NCBI GenBank assembly: GCA_024867545.1
Contig: JANFNE010000017.1
Coordinates: 211,001-275,000 of the forward strand
DNA length: 64,000 bases
Direction of reading: 5' to 3'
Source of the DNA: Phytopythium helicoides
Taxonomy: Eukaryota > Oomycota > Peronosporomycetes > Pythiales > Pythiaceae
The notes below the pieces were generated by a model that did no database searches, was not told the origin of the DNA, and worked only from the letters and a program-made list of their open reading frames with translations. Below are positions 34,691-44,787 of this stretch, in pieces. The position numbers and the translations under genes are program-made. How positions within the stretch are numbered: the first letter of the stretch is position 1; the number at the start of each line of letters is the position of its first letter.

Positions 34691-34945
34691 CAGGCCCAGG
34701 GGCGTCAGGTACACATGACCTCGACGCCGCTGCCCTGGTTAGCGGAGGTGCAAGACCTCGTATTGCTCGTGTGCTATAAAGTCATGGCGGTGCAGGATTT
34801 GACGCACGTCGAAGCAGAACGCGCGGGCCACATCCTCGCCCCTAAAGAGGAGTGTCGTACGCCCGCGCGTCCTGCGTGCCTCGACTTCATGCCAGGCCCT
34901 GGCGCGTTCAGGATTGTGCCGAGTTGAAGTGGTCATGTGACGCAA
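34680..34945 (-). pseudogene. NCLDV-like MSV199/BRO-type gene fragment, N-terminal part (left-arm copy)
   Basis: On the minus strand a short frame carries LLFRGEDVARAFCFDV and later HEQYEVLHLR, followed by an in-frame stop and, in another frame, VYLTPLGLM. The LFRGEDVA wording resembles the N-terminal DNA-binding domains (MSV199, BRO-N/KilA-N) of large DNA viruses of eukaryotes. The piece has no plausible start, contains a stop and a shift, and lacks its C-terminal partner, so it is a broken remnant. The same remnant is present inverted in the right arm at about 35590-35780. The family call is tentative and based on motif wording. Confidence 0.42.
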
Positions 34946-35587
34946 GGCGCTAGTGTTACTAATTAAATGTAAACTTGTCCATTCTCAATTTTAGTACTGA
35001 CAACTCTCATCTCACTTTCGAACCTGCCATGATGAACATGTTCGGTGACGTCCTCGACAACGAGCTCGACGATCAAGCGAGCGCGACATTCAGGTGATGC
35101 CCGAGCTCAAGCTGATCGAAGATGAGTCGGCGATCGCAGTCGGGGACGTAATGGAGCGTGTGGAGGTGGTTCATCACCTCCACGACGTCGGCTCGGGCGT
35201 CCGCGTTCGGGAGCTCGCACATCTCCCGAGAGAGCGCGCCCTCGGTCCGGAACCACCGGCGGAACTGTAGGTAGTGCTTCAGGCTAACCTCAGCAATGAA
35301 GAGCTCGCCGACATTAATTTGAACCCAGTGGACAGGGTGGACGTCGTCGAAGCGTCGCCCGAAGTGCCGCGCGTGCTGCCGAATCTTTATATCAAGGTTG
35401 CGAGTGATCTCGAACTTGTAGCGGGTGCTGCCCAAGTGGATCAGGTACAGGTAGCGGGTCTTGCCCTCGGTGCCCATGAGATATTAACCATCATCAGGCC
35501 CAGTGGTGTGAGGTACACGTGACCTCGGCGCCGCTGCCAGGTTGGCGGAGGTGCAAGACCTCGTAGTGGTCGTGCACGGTGAATTCG
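34873..35587. other. 715-bp unique spacer at the centre of the inverted repeat
   Basis: Sequence identity between the arms stops abruptly at 34872 and 35588. The spacer contains the viral-like C-terminal fragment (35073-35580, minus). Its right end (about 35495-35580) is a diverged copy of the arm segment 34690-34775, giving a smaller, older inverted pair with 35690-35770. No other gene was seen. Confidence 0.8.
35073..35580 (-). pseudogene. NCLDV-like gene fragment, C-terminal GIY-YIG/T5orf172-like part
   Basis: The minus strand reads HDHYEVLHLR at about 35555, then VYLTPLGLM in a second frame, then a third frame of 134 codons (35477-35073) beginning MGTEGKTRYLYLIHLG. The segment YLYLIHLGSTRYKFEITRN followed by a basic helix (KIRQHARHFG) is reminiscent of the GIY-YIG-like T5orf172/MUG113 domain often placed downstream of MSV199 domains in giant-virus proteins. 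Two frame changes separate the parts, and the N-terminal domain is missing upstream because the right arm begins there in the opposite orientation. I regard it as a decayed insertion. A divergent cellular or transposon-borne GIY-YIG protein is the alternative. Confidence 0.45.
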
Positions 35588-35780
35588 GGACGCACGGGCG
35601 TACGACACTCCTCTTTAGGGGCGAGGATGTGGCCCGCGCGTTCTGCTTCGACGTGCGTCAAATCCTGCACCGCCATGACTTTATAGCACACGAGCAATAC
35701 GAGGTCTTGCACCTCCGCTAACCAGGGCAGCGGCGTCGAGGTCATGTGTACCTGACGCCCCTGGGCCTGATGATCGCAGT
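35588..35780 (+). pseudogene. NCLDV-like gene fragment, N-terminal part (right-arm copy)
   Basis: Mirror image of the left-arm fragment, with LLFRGEDVARAF and HEQYEVLHLR ending in a stop at about 35721. It is cut at its 5' side by the arm/spacer junction, so it lacks even the leader seen in the left copy. It is a remnant only. Confidence 0.42.
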
Positions 35781-36252
35781 TTATCAGCTTAACAACAATT
35801 TTTGAGATTGGTAATTTGGCCGGGTATTCTAAGGAAAATGCAAGAAAATCGTCACATGTACCTAAATGTAAGTTTGCGTGAAATAAGGTGTACATACAAG
35901 AATACTCTTCCATGGAGGTTGTTATTCTGTACGCTTCAAAATATTGGTATACAGCGCTAATAAATCTAATTATCGTGTGCTGTCCACAGCAAAGTAACCT
36001 AACCACTTGATTCGTACCTAGCAATGTCCCACTAAGTACGAAATGTGAATCACGTATTTTGTGTGGTACACACTATTTGTTACACAAAATGTGTACCCCG
36101 GTGTAACCAAACGTAACGAACAATTACACTTCAGCGTCACATGTTTGCTTTAGTGCCCCATCCCCAGCCCTCTCGTTTTCATGGGTTCACTGCTGCGTGC
36201 ATGTTCTTGTCCCACATGACAAGTCCCATTGACAACTTCGCCTCGCTTCGCC

Positions 36253-37602
36253 ATGGGCTGCAGCGCCAGCTCCGAGGCCGCCGCTCGACCGCTCTCGGCC
36301 GCTGTGACGCGCGCCGAGCCAACGTTCCGACCGATCCCGGATCGCTACGAGACGATCGGTGGGCTGATAGGTGCTGCCGGTTGGTCTCAGCTGCACAGTC
36401 TCGCTGACGGTTTTCTCCTGCGTGACTTGGTGGCGGACGAGCACAGCGGAGGTGCAGAAGGACCTGCGGTGCGCGATTGAGTGATCGAGTGGATGCAGAA
36501 GGCTGAGGATTCGCGGGAAGCTGATTGAGTGGTGTGCGGCGCTTCCAGGAAGGCTGGACTCGAGTCGTCCAACTTGATTCTTGGCGTACGTGAGTCCTCG
36601 CGTGGAACGAGTCGTGGGCTGAAGGACCGAGGCTGACGTTGCTGCTACCCGTGTACACGACCACCAGATTGACTACACCAAGTCGAACCAGGCATGCTTT
36701 GACCACATCCTTCGTGCGAGCTGACCAACTGACGAACGAGATCGTGTGCGCAGTGGACTGGCGAGAAGTCGTTCGGCGGTCTCTGTCTGCACTACTTGGA
36801 TCCGTCCAAGATCCAGCTCAATCCCTACCAGGTTTGGCTTCGCTTGGTCCGAGTCATTGCTAGAGGCGCGTGCGCGCAGCCGAACTGACGAATTCTCGCA
36901 CGACAGCATGTGATCTCCGTCATTGGCCGCACCCTCGAGGCATTCGACGACGACAACATCATCCCAGCGTTTGGCTTCGGAGACCTGACTACCAAGGGCG
37001 ATCGCTGTTTTCCGTTCGTCGAAGGACGTGGATGCCGGGGCTTTGAAGAGGTCCTCCGTCGCTACAACGAGATCACCCCGGGCTTGCGACTGTCGGGTCC
37101 GACGAACTTTGCTCCTGTCATCCACGAGGCGATTCGTGCGGTCCGCGAAGATGGTGGGTATCACATCCTGGTCATCATTGCGGATGGCCAAGTCACGAAC
37201 GAAGAGGCGACGAGGAAGGCGATCGTCGAGGCGTCCAACTGGCCGATTTGTACGTAGCTTGCTGGGTGAAGGTAACGAGGAGTGTCCCTAACTTTTTGAA
37301 CGAAACGAGCAGCGATCATCATGGTCGGCGTCGGCGATGGCCCATGGGATATGATGGAAGAGTTTGACGACAAGCTCCCGTCCCGCCGCTTCGACAACTT
37401 CCAGTTTGTCGAGTACAACGCCGTCATGCAGCTCAACCGGAAGAACCCGGATGCTGGCTTTGCTATTCAGGCGCTCATGGAGATTCCTGGTTCGTCCCAA
37501 TTCGCTGCGTCTTGTCATTGTGATGTTTGCTTTGCTAACTTTCGTTGATGGAATCGTGCAGAGCAATACCAGACGATGCGGAGACTCGGCATGATCGAGT
37601 AG
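36253..37602 (+). CDS. copine/RGLG-like VWA protein (copy C, right arm, inner)
   Basis: Mirror duplicate of copy A with the same predicted protein: [13 protein letters not shown] start, [78 protein letters not shown], and a last exon ending LGMIE with TAG at 37600-37602. Exon 1 ends at 36358 before GTGGGC. Exon 2 is only about 22 bp and rebuilds the GAEVQKDLR join. The donor after IDYTKSNQ reads GC (CAG then GCATGC). The identity of coding and intron sequence to copy A indicates very recent duplication or continuing gene conversion across the palindrome. Membrane attachment by N-terminal lipids is predicted, and there is no RING finger. Confidence 0.86.
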
Positions 37603-37777
37603 CGAGCCAGTTGCCACGACATTTTGATGGCTACACCGTGTTGGATTTTTCGTATTGCAGTTGGCATCTAGATGTTGAATGCATGTGACTGTACCCACCA
37701 CTCCATGCGCCGATGGCGAGGCTTCGATCAGATCACAACACGCCCGCTCAGGACCTAACAGCAACAGCAAACTGATC

Positions 37778-39073
37778 ATGGGGAGCTCCCAGTCAAGCAG
37801 CCGAGCACCACCACCACCACCACCACAGCAGCCACGCGGTGTGGACAAGAAGCAGCCCGTGCGAGCCTTCCGCCCGATTCCAGACCGCTACGAGACCATC
37901 GGTGCGACTCTTGGACGACCTATTCTGTCTCGTCGTGCTGACATGCGGACGGGGCAATGACACCATTTGCAGAGGAAGTGCAGCGCGATCTGCGGTGAGC
38001 GCCGAGCTGTGTGTTGTGATGTTGAAATTGTATCCAAGCTGGAGGGGCTGATCATCTCGACGCGCGCGTGTAGCAAGGCTGGGCTCGAGTCATCCAACCT
38101 GATCATCGGGGTAAGCCACTGGTTTCTCGAGTGCCTCAAACGACGAGATGGATAACTTTTGGTTTCTAGATTGACTACACCGAGTCCAACACGGTAAGCA
38201 GCAGCCCTTTCAGATTGCTGGCTGGCAAATGCCTCGCCTCACACTCTCCTCTGTATCTCTTGTGGTGCTACCCCAGTCGTCCGGAAAGCGGTCTTTTGGC
38301 GGTCGCTCGCTTCATGAGATTGACCCCAAGGGTGCGGTGCTCAACCCGTATCAGCGCGTGATTTCGGCGATTGCTCGCGTGCTTGAGCCGTTCGATGACG
38401 ACAATATCATCCCGACGTATGGCTTTGGCGACCACCGGACGGGAGACAAGAGCTGCTTTGAGCTGTTCTCGGACGGCTTTGGCTGCAATGGACTCGACGA
38501 AGTCCTGGAGCGGTACAACAAGATCACACCCCTGGTCAAGCTTTGGGGGCCGACCAGCTTTGCGCCGCTCATCCGAGAGGCCATCGAGACGGTGAAGCGA
38601 GATGGAGGATACCACATCCTCGTCATTATCGCAGACGGACAGCTCAGCAAAGTCGAGCCGACGCGAGACGCGATCATTGAAGCGTCCAAATGGCCGATCT
38701 GTACGTGCGTCGCGTTGGCATTGGGCTTGCTTTCCCAATAGCGATGCATGGCGAGTTGCTGACGCTACGAGCTGTGACCAGCCATTATCATGGTCGGCGT
38801 GGGCGATGGCCCATGGGATATGATGGAGGAGTTTGACGACAAGCTGCCGACCCGCCGCTTTGACAACTTTCAGTTCGTCGACTACGGTACCGTCATGAAG
38901 CGCAGCATGCGCAACCCGGACGCTGGGTTTGCCATGGCGGCGCTCATGGAGGTTCCAGGTGCGTGTGAAGTTGCACAATCGATCGCTTGGAGGTGATTTC
39001 AAACTAACGAGTGCGGTCCCCCGGCGCAGAGCAATACCGTACTATTCGGGAGCTCGGCATGCTGGATCATTGA
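37778..39073 (+). CDS. copine/RGLG-like VWA protein (copy D, right arm, outer)
   Basis: Mirror duplicate of copy [19 protein letters not shown] start, [98 protein letters not shown] and [16 protein letters not shown], ending LGMLDH with TGA at 39071-39073. Compared with B it differs at scattered sites, mostly in introns, for example around 38705-38735 and 38960-39030. The differences rise toward the outer end. The reading frame and splice signals are intact, so both copies can be functional. It follows copy C by 175 bp on the same strand. Confidence 0.85.
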
Positions 39074-39337
39074 AGATCGCCCAGATGCGGCCCAAAAAGC
39101 TCGTGGTCGGACCATCGTACAGTGTAGTGGCTACAGTACAATGCATGTCATGTGCGCCACGGCCACCACGCCGGCAAACGGCGCGGCCCCCCATGAGCGC
39201 AAAGCTTGACATGCAGGGCGGACCACGCATCACCGCGCGATAATTAATTACGTAAAGCTGCTGCATTCCGCCGCTGATGAGTGTGAGCACGCGCAAGATC
39301 AGCAAGCGCCGCACGATCGATACCAACAGAGCCCATT

Positions 39338-39432
39338 TTAGTTCTGCTCAGTTCGAGACCGCTCCGCGGCGCGCAATTCTTCCGCCGTTGACTCGTCGGC
39401 GCACCGCATCGAGGCTATGTTGGGAGTGCTCG
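39338..39432 (+). repeat. displaced copy of the PDE 5' region (internally deleted)
   Basis: This piece matches 30192-30382 in the same orientation. TAGTTCTGCTCAGTTCGAGAC corresponds to the sequence near 30200, and a longer match covers CGACTCGTCGGCG...ATGTTGGGAGTGCTCGCGTGGG (about 30325-30382), with roughly 100 bp of the source missing between. Several substitutions separate the copies. Confidence 0.8.
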
Positions 39433-39519
39433 CGTGGGCTCACCGCATATTGCGCTGCGCTTCCTCTGCAAATGGTGCCATCGCCCCGTCCGCATGTCAG
39501 CACGACGAGAGAGAATAGT
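39433..39519. repeat. displaced copy of copine B/D intron 1 region
   Basis: It matches 32460-32545 (left arm, same orientation), with about six substitutions, including the CCATCGCCCC version found in the left arm rather than the right-arm version. It ends in AGAATAG, where the next piece begins. Confidence 0.8.
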
Positions 39520-40022
39520 CAATCTGGTGGTCGTGTACACGGGTAGCAGCAACGTCAGCCTCGGTCCTTCAGCCCACGACTCGTTCCACGCGAGGACTCA
39601 CGTACGCCAAGAATCAAGTTGGACGACTCGAGTCCAGCCTTCCTGGAAGCGCCGCACACCACTCAATCAGCTTCCCGCGAATCCTCAGCCTTCTGCATCC
39701 ACTCGATCACTCAATCGCGCACCGCAGGTCCTTCTGCACCTCCGCTGTGCTCGTCCGCCACCAAGTCACGCAGGAGAAAACCGTCAGCGAGACTGTGCAG
39801 CTGAGACCAACCGGCAGCACCTATCAGCCCACCGATCGTCTCGTAGCGATCCGGGATCGGTCGGAACGTTGGCTCGGCGCGCGTCACAGCGGCCGAGAGT
39901 GGTTGAGCGGCGGCCACGGAGCTGGCGCTGCAGCCCATGGCGAAGCGAGGCGAAGTTGTCAATGGGACTTGTCATGTGGGACAAGAACATGCACGCAGCA
40001 GTGAACCCATGATAACGAGAGG
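39520..40022 (-). pseudogene. truncated copine gene, first three exons only (copy G)
   Basis: This is a direct repeat of 33787-34289. On the minus strand it starts MGCSASSVAAAQPLSAAV at 39938, continues [12 protein letters not shown], and holds the AEVQKDLR and LESSNLILG exons, but the sequence stops in the intron before the MIDAS exon and the rest of the VWA domain is absent. It differs from copy A by a handful of substitutions near the start. It cannot make a functional copine domain. Confidence 0.85.
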
Positions 40023-40828
40023 GCTGGGGGTGGCACAAGCTTGTGGCAGCTCCGGCTTCAAGGTGAAAGCTCGTGAGAGCTCTCCACTGCTTGCTTTGCA
40101 GGGTCGTGGGAAGCAGCAATGAACGATTTCGAGCTTTGAAGTAAGGATGTACTAGATGCAAAGTGTGCATCAAGCGAGTGGTCCGGATGTCTCCACCAGT
40201 GGGGCTTGAGCGTATCGGATCCACAGCCACATCGTCCTCAGCTCAAACATCTAGCAAGCCACTGTACCCTCAGGGTGATGGAAGAGATCTTTGTATTCGC
40301 AAACTGTTGGTGCGATGGTGACGAACTTTCGGTCATGATGGATACGAAACCAAGCAGCGCTGGCTGGAGGGCCGAAAAGAACCGTGAACGCACGATTGGG
40401 AACCCGGGTGTCTGATTGGCCGAGCACCCAAGCTCCGTCACGTTGAGCTCCCCAAATCGCAGCGCGCGCTGAGCAGGACGCGACTTGAACGGTGCATTCA
40501 AATCCATGCGTGAGAGGCAAAAGTGGGGACCTGTGGACCTGCGGACCCGAGGACCGCGGAGAGCTTGCTGGTCGAAGACTATAGTGATCGATGCGTATCT
40601 AACCACATGGTTGTCATCCTCAATGCAATGCGATCATCGCCTCTCGCCATTGCTCTCCATGTACCATAGTGCAGTGGGTGATGGACGCTGGTCTCCACAC
40701 CTACCTGAGGATCAGTGCTGTCACGACTTCCCTTCCCACCTCAGGATCCTTGATCCCTCTCACAACTCGATTCACTCGGAGCACATCAACACACCAAACA
40801 ACCAATTCCTCCTCCGCACTCATTCGCC
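40023..40828. other. 5' flank of TauD copy 1 with diverged block shared with TauD copy 2 flank
   Basis: No gene was recognised. A block at about 40395-40465 (minus) resembles 45228-45300 (plus): both read in the order GTGACGG, GCT(C/T)GG, (A/G)TCAGA and CCC(A/G)ATCGT. These blocks lie roughly 390 and 450 bp upstream of the two dioxygenase starts. The proximal 140 bp (40690-40828) also matches the reverse of 44788-44930. It may be shared promoter or duplicated flank. Confidence 0.5.
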
Positions 40829-42251
40829 ATGGCACCTCAACACAACGACTCCACAACCACAGTGACCACGGCCCCCGTCGACGCTGCCTCCAAGATCGAA
40901 CTGGCCAACCTCTCGCTCGACCCCAAGTCGGCACCGCCCATCACGCACCCCGAGCTGGCTCCCGTTTTCCCCACGGAAACATACCCGCCGATCCCGGAGC
41001 AGCCGTACGAGGACCGCGCGTTGAAGGCCGACCCGACGCTCCAGAACCTGCTGAAGGACGCCACGGTGACTCACCTGGCTCCTAAGATTGGGACGGAGCT
41101 GTCGGGCATCCAGTTGCATGAGCTCACGGACGTGCAGCGTGACGAACTGGCGCTGCTTGTCGCTCAGCGTGGTGTCGTATTTCTACGTGACCAGGAGATC
41201 ACGATTGAGCAGCAACTAGATTTGGGTCGCTACTATGGTCCACTCCACATCCATCAAACGACTGGTATCCCTGAGGGAAAGCCTGAGGTTCATGTCGTGT
41301 ACAACACCGTTGAGAAGAGTGACGAATTCCTGAAAGTGTATCTCAAGAACTACTCAAACAAAGGGTGGCATTCGGATGCGTCTTACGAGCGCCAGGTGAG
41401 TTGGTGCTTCGTGAATGCTTGAGTGCGGTGATCTTCCTATACCCAGATGACACTGACTTGTCGTTGTTGTTAATGCTGTTGGTGATGCTTCTGTTTGTGT
41501 GTCCTGCAGCCGCCGTCGTACACGTCGCTCAAGCTGGTCACGGTACCGCCTGTGGGTGGCGACACACTGTGGGCGTCTGGCTACGAGGCGTACGAGCGCC
41601 TCACGCCTCCGTTCCGTGCGTTCGTCGAGGGTCTCACCGCGATTCACAGCAGCAAGGTGCGAAGACTGTGGTTTGTTGACAGATGCGCATGAGGTCAGCT
41701 GAAATAGACCTGACGATCGGGTTGTGGCTGAATGGGAGTGCAGGACCAAGCTGAGGATGCGGAAGCCAAGGGTCTCACGGTTCGTCGCCCGACCATCGAG
41801 TCGGTCCACCCGGTCGTGCGTACGCACCCGGTCACGGGCAAGAAAGCGCTCTACGTGAACCCTCTGTTCACGCGCCGCATCGTGGAGCTATCTGTTGCAG
41901 AGTCTGGTGCGTGTTTGGATACAATGTTTCTAGGTGTTGTGTTGTGTGAAGCGGAGTGGTCTGACCGAATTATGTGCCATTATTGTTGTTGTTGTTGCTG
42001 CTGCTGCCGCCGCCGCCACTGTAGATGCCGTTCTGCGCTTCCTGTACGGCCACATTGCACAGGGCCACGAGTTCCAGGTGCGCTTCCGCTGGACCAAGGA
42101 CTCGATCGCTGTCTGGGACAACCGCGCCACGATTCACCTGGCGTCGTTCGACCACCTTCCGAACAACCGCCACGGCGTGCGCGTGACGCCGCACGGCGAG
42201 GTGCCATTCTTCACACCTGACGCCCCCGCTGCTACCGGTTCCAAGCCGTAA
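40829..42251 (+). CDS. TauD/TfdA-family Fe(II)/2-oxoglutarate dioxygenase (copy 1)
   Basis: Four exons join exactly: 40829-41395, 41510-41656, 41744-41906 and 42025-42251, giving 367 residues. The domain shows the iron ligands as WHSD (His and Asp, about 41367) and a distal histidine in NRATIHLA (about 42130), with the 2-oxoglutarate-binding arginine in [13 protein letters not shown]. The wording ([39 protein letters not shown]) matches fungal sulfonate or alpha-ketoglutarate dioxygenases such as yeast Jlp1, which release sulfite from sulfonates. There is no signal peptide, so it should be cytosolic. The last intron contains a pyrimidine/GTT-GCT repeat tract before its acceptor. It is tail-to-tail with a second copy at 43382-44787 and likely tracks sulfur supply, which is inference. 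Confidence 0.9.
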
Positions 42252-42652
42252 TGTAGGTTGCGGTGGTAAACAGCAATGTGTGTGGCAGTGGGATGACAGC
42301 GAGTGAGTCGCTGTGGGCGAATTGTAATCGAACAACCAAGTGCCGTGCTCTACCCGATTAGATTCATGTTCTCTGTCTTGCACTGGTGATCAAGCCGTGT
42401 GTCTCGCATGTCCTTGAGAGTGCAGCGCTGATCAATCATGGGTACTCTAGCACGCGAGGGCTCCATTACGCATCGTCAACTGCTCGCTCTCCAGATTGAA
42501 AACGTTGTTGTAGCAATTTGTCCCGACTTCCAACAGGCATGCCGTCGTGTTCAGTTCCTCCGCCCGCAATCTGTCGGTTTGCTGAACTCACCCAATATTA
42601 GGTAGCTTGGCGTCGTTGAAGGACTTGCCAAATCTCTAGAAGACTACCTTAC

Positions 42653-42654
<2 letters not shown>

Positions 42655-42702
<48 letters not shown>
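42655..42702. repeat. (GT)n microsatellite
   Basis: A nearly perfect run of about 24 GT units lies in the spacer between the convergent TauD genes, close to the centre of their inverted duplication. Such Z-DNA-prone tracts are common at rearrangement points, but a causal role is inference. Confidence 0.95.
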
Positions 42703-42703
<1 letters not shown>

Positions 42704-43184
42704 GTTTTGCTGCCGGTCCTCTAAACCCGTCATGTGTCAGCATCGCTCCCAGTCGAGGTAAAAGGCCCCCTACTTCAATATATCTTCCTGAACAGGTGAT
42801 ACAATTGTCATTCAAAATGGTCGCATGCCAATCGCACTGCCTCAAGTGCGAGGCGTCCATTGACGCCGCGGTCTTAACCTGTAACTCTGGATTAGCCTGT
42901 AAATCAGCAGCAGACGAGTAGGTGACCTGGCGCTTTGGCGGACGCATTCACAATCAAATCAAACCAAGCCAAGCGCCACAGTTGTTCCCTGAAATATGTG
43001 CACGTCCTGGACGCTAGTCAGCCCTTGCTGCTGCAATGTAGCCCTGCAGTCCCACGAGTTATCTGACCACCGAGACTACACATGCATCGGAAGCAACTGC
43101 AAGTCGGCCCATTTGTGGTCATATACGAGATGTTCAATGTGTACTGTACTAGTATCAAAGTTTTTCAACTTGACACGACGAGTG

Positions 43185-43215
43185 TCGTAGTACTATAGTA
43201 CTATAGTACTACGTT
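43185..43215. repeat. short perfect palindrome of TAGTACTA units
   Basis: GTAGTACTATAGTACTATAG followed by TACTAC reads the same on both strands. It could form a cruciform or bind a dimeric regulator. It sits just before the point where homology between the two TauD 3' flanks resumes. Confidence 0.85.
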
Positions 43216-43381
43216 CATAGAACGTATGGTTTCAACGTCAACTCGATTCAGCACCACAGCTCGATCCATAACGACCAACGATCCATTGCATTCGCGAGAA
43301 AATACTCAACATCCATTCACAGCAACTCACTCGCTATCATCCCACTGCCACACACGTTGCCGCTTACCACCGCAACCTACA

Positions 43382-44787
43382 TTACGGCTTGGCACCGGCA
43401 GCAGCGGGGACGTCAGGCGTGAAGAACGGCACCTCGCCGTGCGGCGTCACGCGCACGCCGTGGCGGTTGTTCGGAAGGTGGTCGAACGTCGCCAGGTGAA
43501 TCGTGGCGCGGTTGTCCCAGACAGCGATCGAGTCCTTGGTCCAGCGGAAGCGCACCTGGAACTCGTGGCCCTGTGCAATGTGGCCGTACAGGAAGCGCAG
43601 CACGGCGTCTACGGTGGCGGCGGCGGCAGCAGCAGCAGTGGCACATAATTCAGTCAGACCACTCCGCCTCACACAACACAACGCCTAGCAACAATTCTTT
43701 CCAAACACGCACCAGACTCGGCAACAGATAGCTCCACGATGCGGCGCGTGAACAGAGGGTTCACGTAGAGCGCTTTCTTGCCCGTGACCGGGTGCGTACG
43801 CACGACCGGGTGGACCGACTCGATGGTCGGGCGACGAACCGTGAGACCCTTGGCTTCCGCATCCTCAGCTTGGTCCTGCATTCCCATTCAGTTACAATCC
43901 GATCGTCAGGTCTGATACAGCTGACCTCATGCGCATCTGCCAACAAACCACAGTCTCCGCACCTTGCTGCTGTGAATCGCGGTGAGACCCTCGACGAACG
44001 CACGGAACGGAGGTGTGAGGCGCTCGTACGCCTCGTAGCCAGACGCCCACAGTGTGTCGCCACCCACAGGCGGTACTGTGACCAGCTTGAGCGACGTGTA
44101 CGACGGCGGCTGCAGGACACACAAACAGAAGCATCACCAACAGCATTAACAACAACGACAAGTCAGTGTCATCCAGGTGTAGGAAGATCTCCGCACTCAA
44201 GCATTCACGAAGCACCAGCTTACCTGACGCTCATAGGACACATCCGAATGCCAAGTGCTGTAGGGGTTTAGGAGGTGGCGCTTGAGGAAGGCCTCACTCT
44301 TCTCAACGGTGTTGTACACGACGTGGACCTGAGGCTTTCCCTCAGGGACGCCGTTCGTCTGATGGATGTGAAGTGGACCATAGTAGCGACCCAAATCAAG
44401 CTGTTGCTCAATCGTGATCTCCTGGTCACGTAGAAATACGACACCACGCTGAGCGACAAGCAGCGCCAGTTCGTCACGCTGCACGTCCGTGAGCTCATGC
44501 AACTGGATGCCCGACAGCTCCGTCCCAATCTTGGGAGCCAGGTGGGTCACCGTGGCGTCCTTCAGCAAGTTCTGGAGCGTCGGGTCGGCCTTCAGCGCGC
44601 GGTCCTCGTACGGCTGCTCCGGGATCGGCGGGTATGTTTCCGTGGGGAAAACGGGAGCCAGCTCGGGGTGCGTGATGGGCGGTGCCGACTTGGGGTCGAG
44701 CGAGAGGTTGGCCAGTTCAATCTTGGAGGCAGCGTCGACGGGGGCCGTGGTCGCCGTGGTCGTGGAGTCGTTGTGTTGAGGTGCCAT
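43382..44787 (-). CDS. TauD/TfdA-family Fe(II)/2-oxoglutarate dioxygenase (copy 2)
   Basis: Four exons mirror copy 1: 44787-44224, 44109-43963, 43875-43713 and 43608-43382, giving 366 residues with all splice phases conserved. The catalytic residues are retained ([20 protein letters not shown]). The protein is nearly identical to copy 1 except for a cluster just before the HxD motif, where NGVPEGKPQ and [19 protein letters not shown] replace TGIPEGKPE and [20 protein letters not shown]. That segment lies where the active-site lid shapes substrate choice in the family, so the copies may have diverged in substrate. The 5' flank to about 44930 is conserved with copy 1. Confidence 0.9.

Larger units (their letters stand above)
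31116..34872. repeat. left arm of a large inverted repeat (palindrome)
   Basis: This 3.76-kb arm is the reverse complement of 35588-39344; matching positions sum to about 70460. Near the centre the arms are essentially identical: the proteins read from 33203-33550 minus and 36910-37257 plus are the same. Outward, substitutions and small indels accumulate, for example in the last intron of the outer copine gene. The arm carries copine copies B and A plus an AT-richer segment (34300-34690) and the broken viral-like fragment. Confidence 0.93.
35588..39344. repeat. right arm of the large inverted repeat
   Basis: This is the reverse complement of 31116-34872. It carries copine copies C and D on the plus strand, mirrored to A and B. 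Differences from the left arm are very few near the spacer (for example C/T at about 34866 versus 35594), then two substitutions near 37955 versus 32505, and more at the outer end. Confidence 0.93.
42252..43381. other. spacer between convergent TauD copies: GT microsatellite and small palindrome
   Basis: A (GT)n tract spans about 42655-42702. A perfect small palindrome built from TAGTACTA units lies at about 43187-43213. The flanking bases 42252-42400 and 43220-43381 are partly homologous in inverted orientation, while the middle is unique. No gene was recognised; a short frame at 42661-42921 begins within the GT tract and is not credible. Confidence 0.7.

Noticed and set aside
34436..34927. 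Open frame of 163 codons in the left arm (and mirror at 35494-36024)
   Set aside because: It starts with a non-ATG codon, crosses the AT-rich segment, has no family signature, and runs antisense to the viral-like fragment; identical mirror copies simply reflect the palindrome.
31116..39344. Palindrome as a pure sequencing fold-back artefact
   Set aside because: The arms differ by SNPs and indels that increase outward, the spacer is unique, and a third displaced set of pieces exists next to it; an artefact would give arms identical apart from random error. Read-level proof is still lacking.
42661..42921. 86-codon frame starting in the GT tract
   Set aside because: A GT repeat gives alternating Cys/Val codons that keep a frame open by chance; the remainder has no support.
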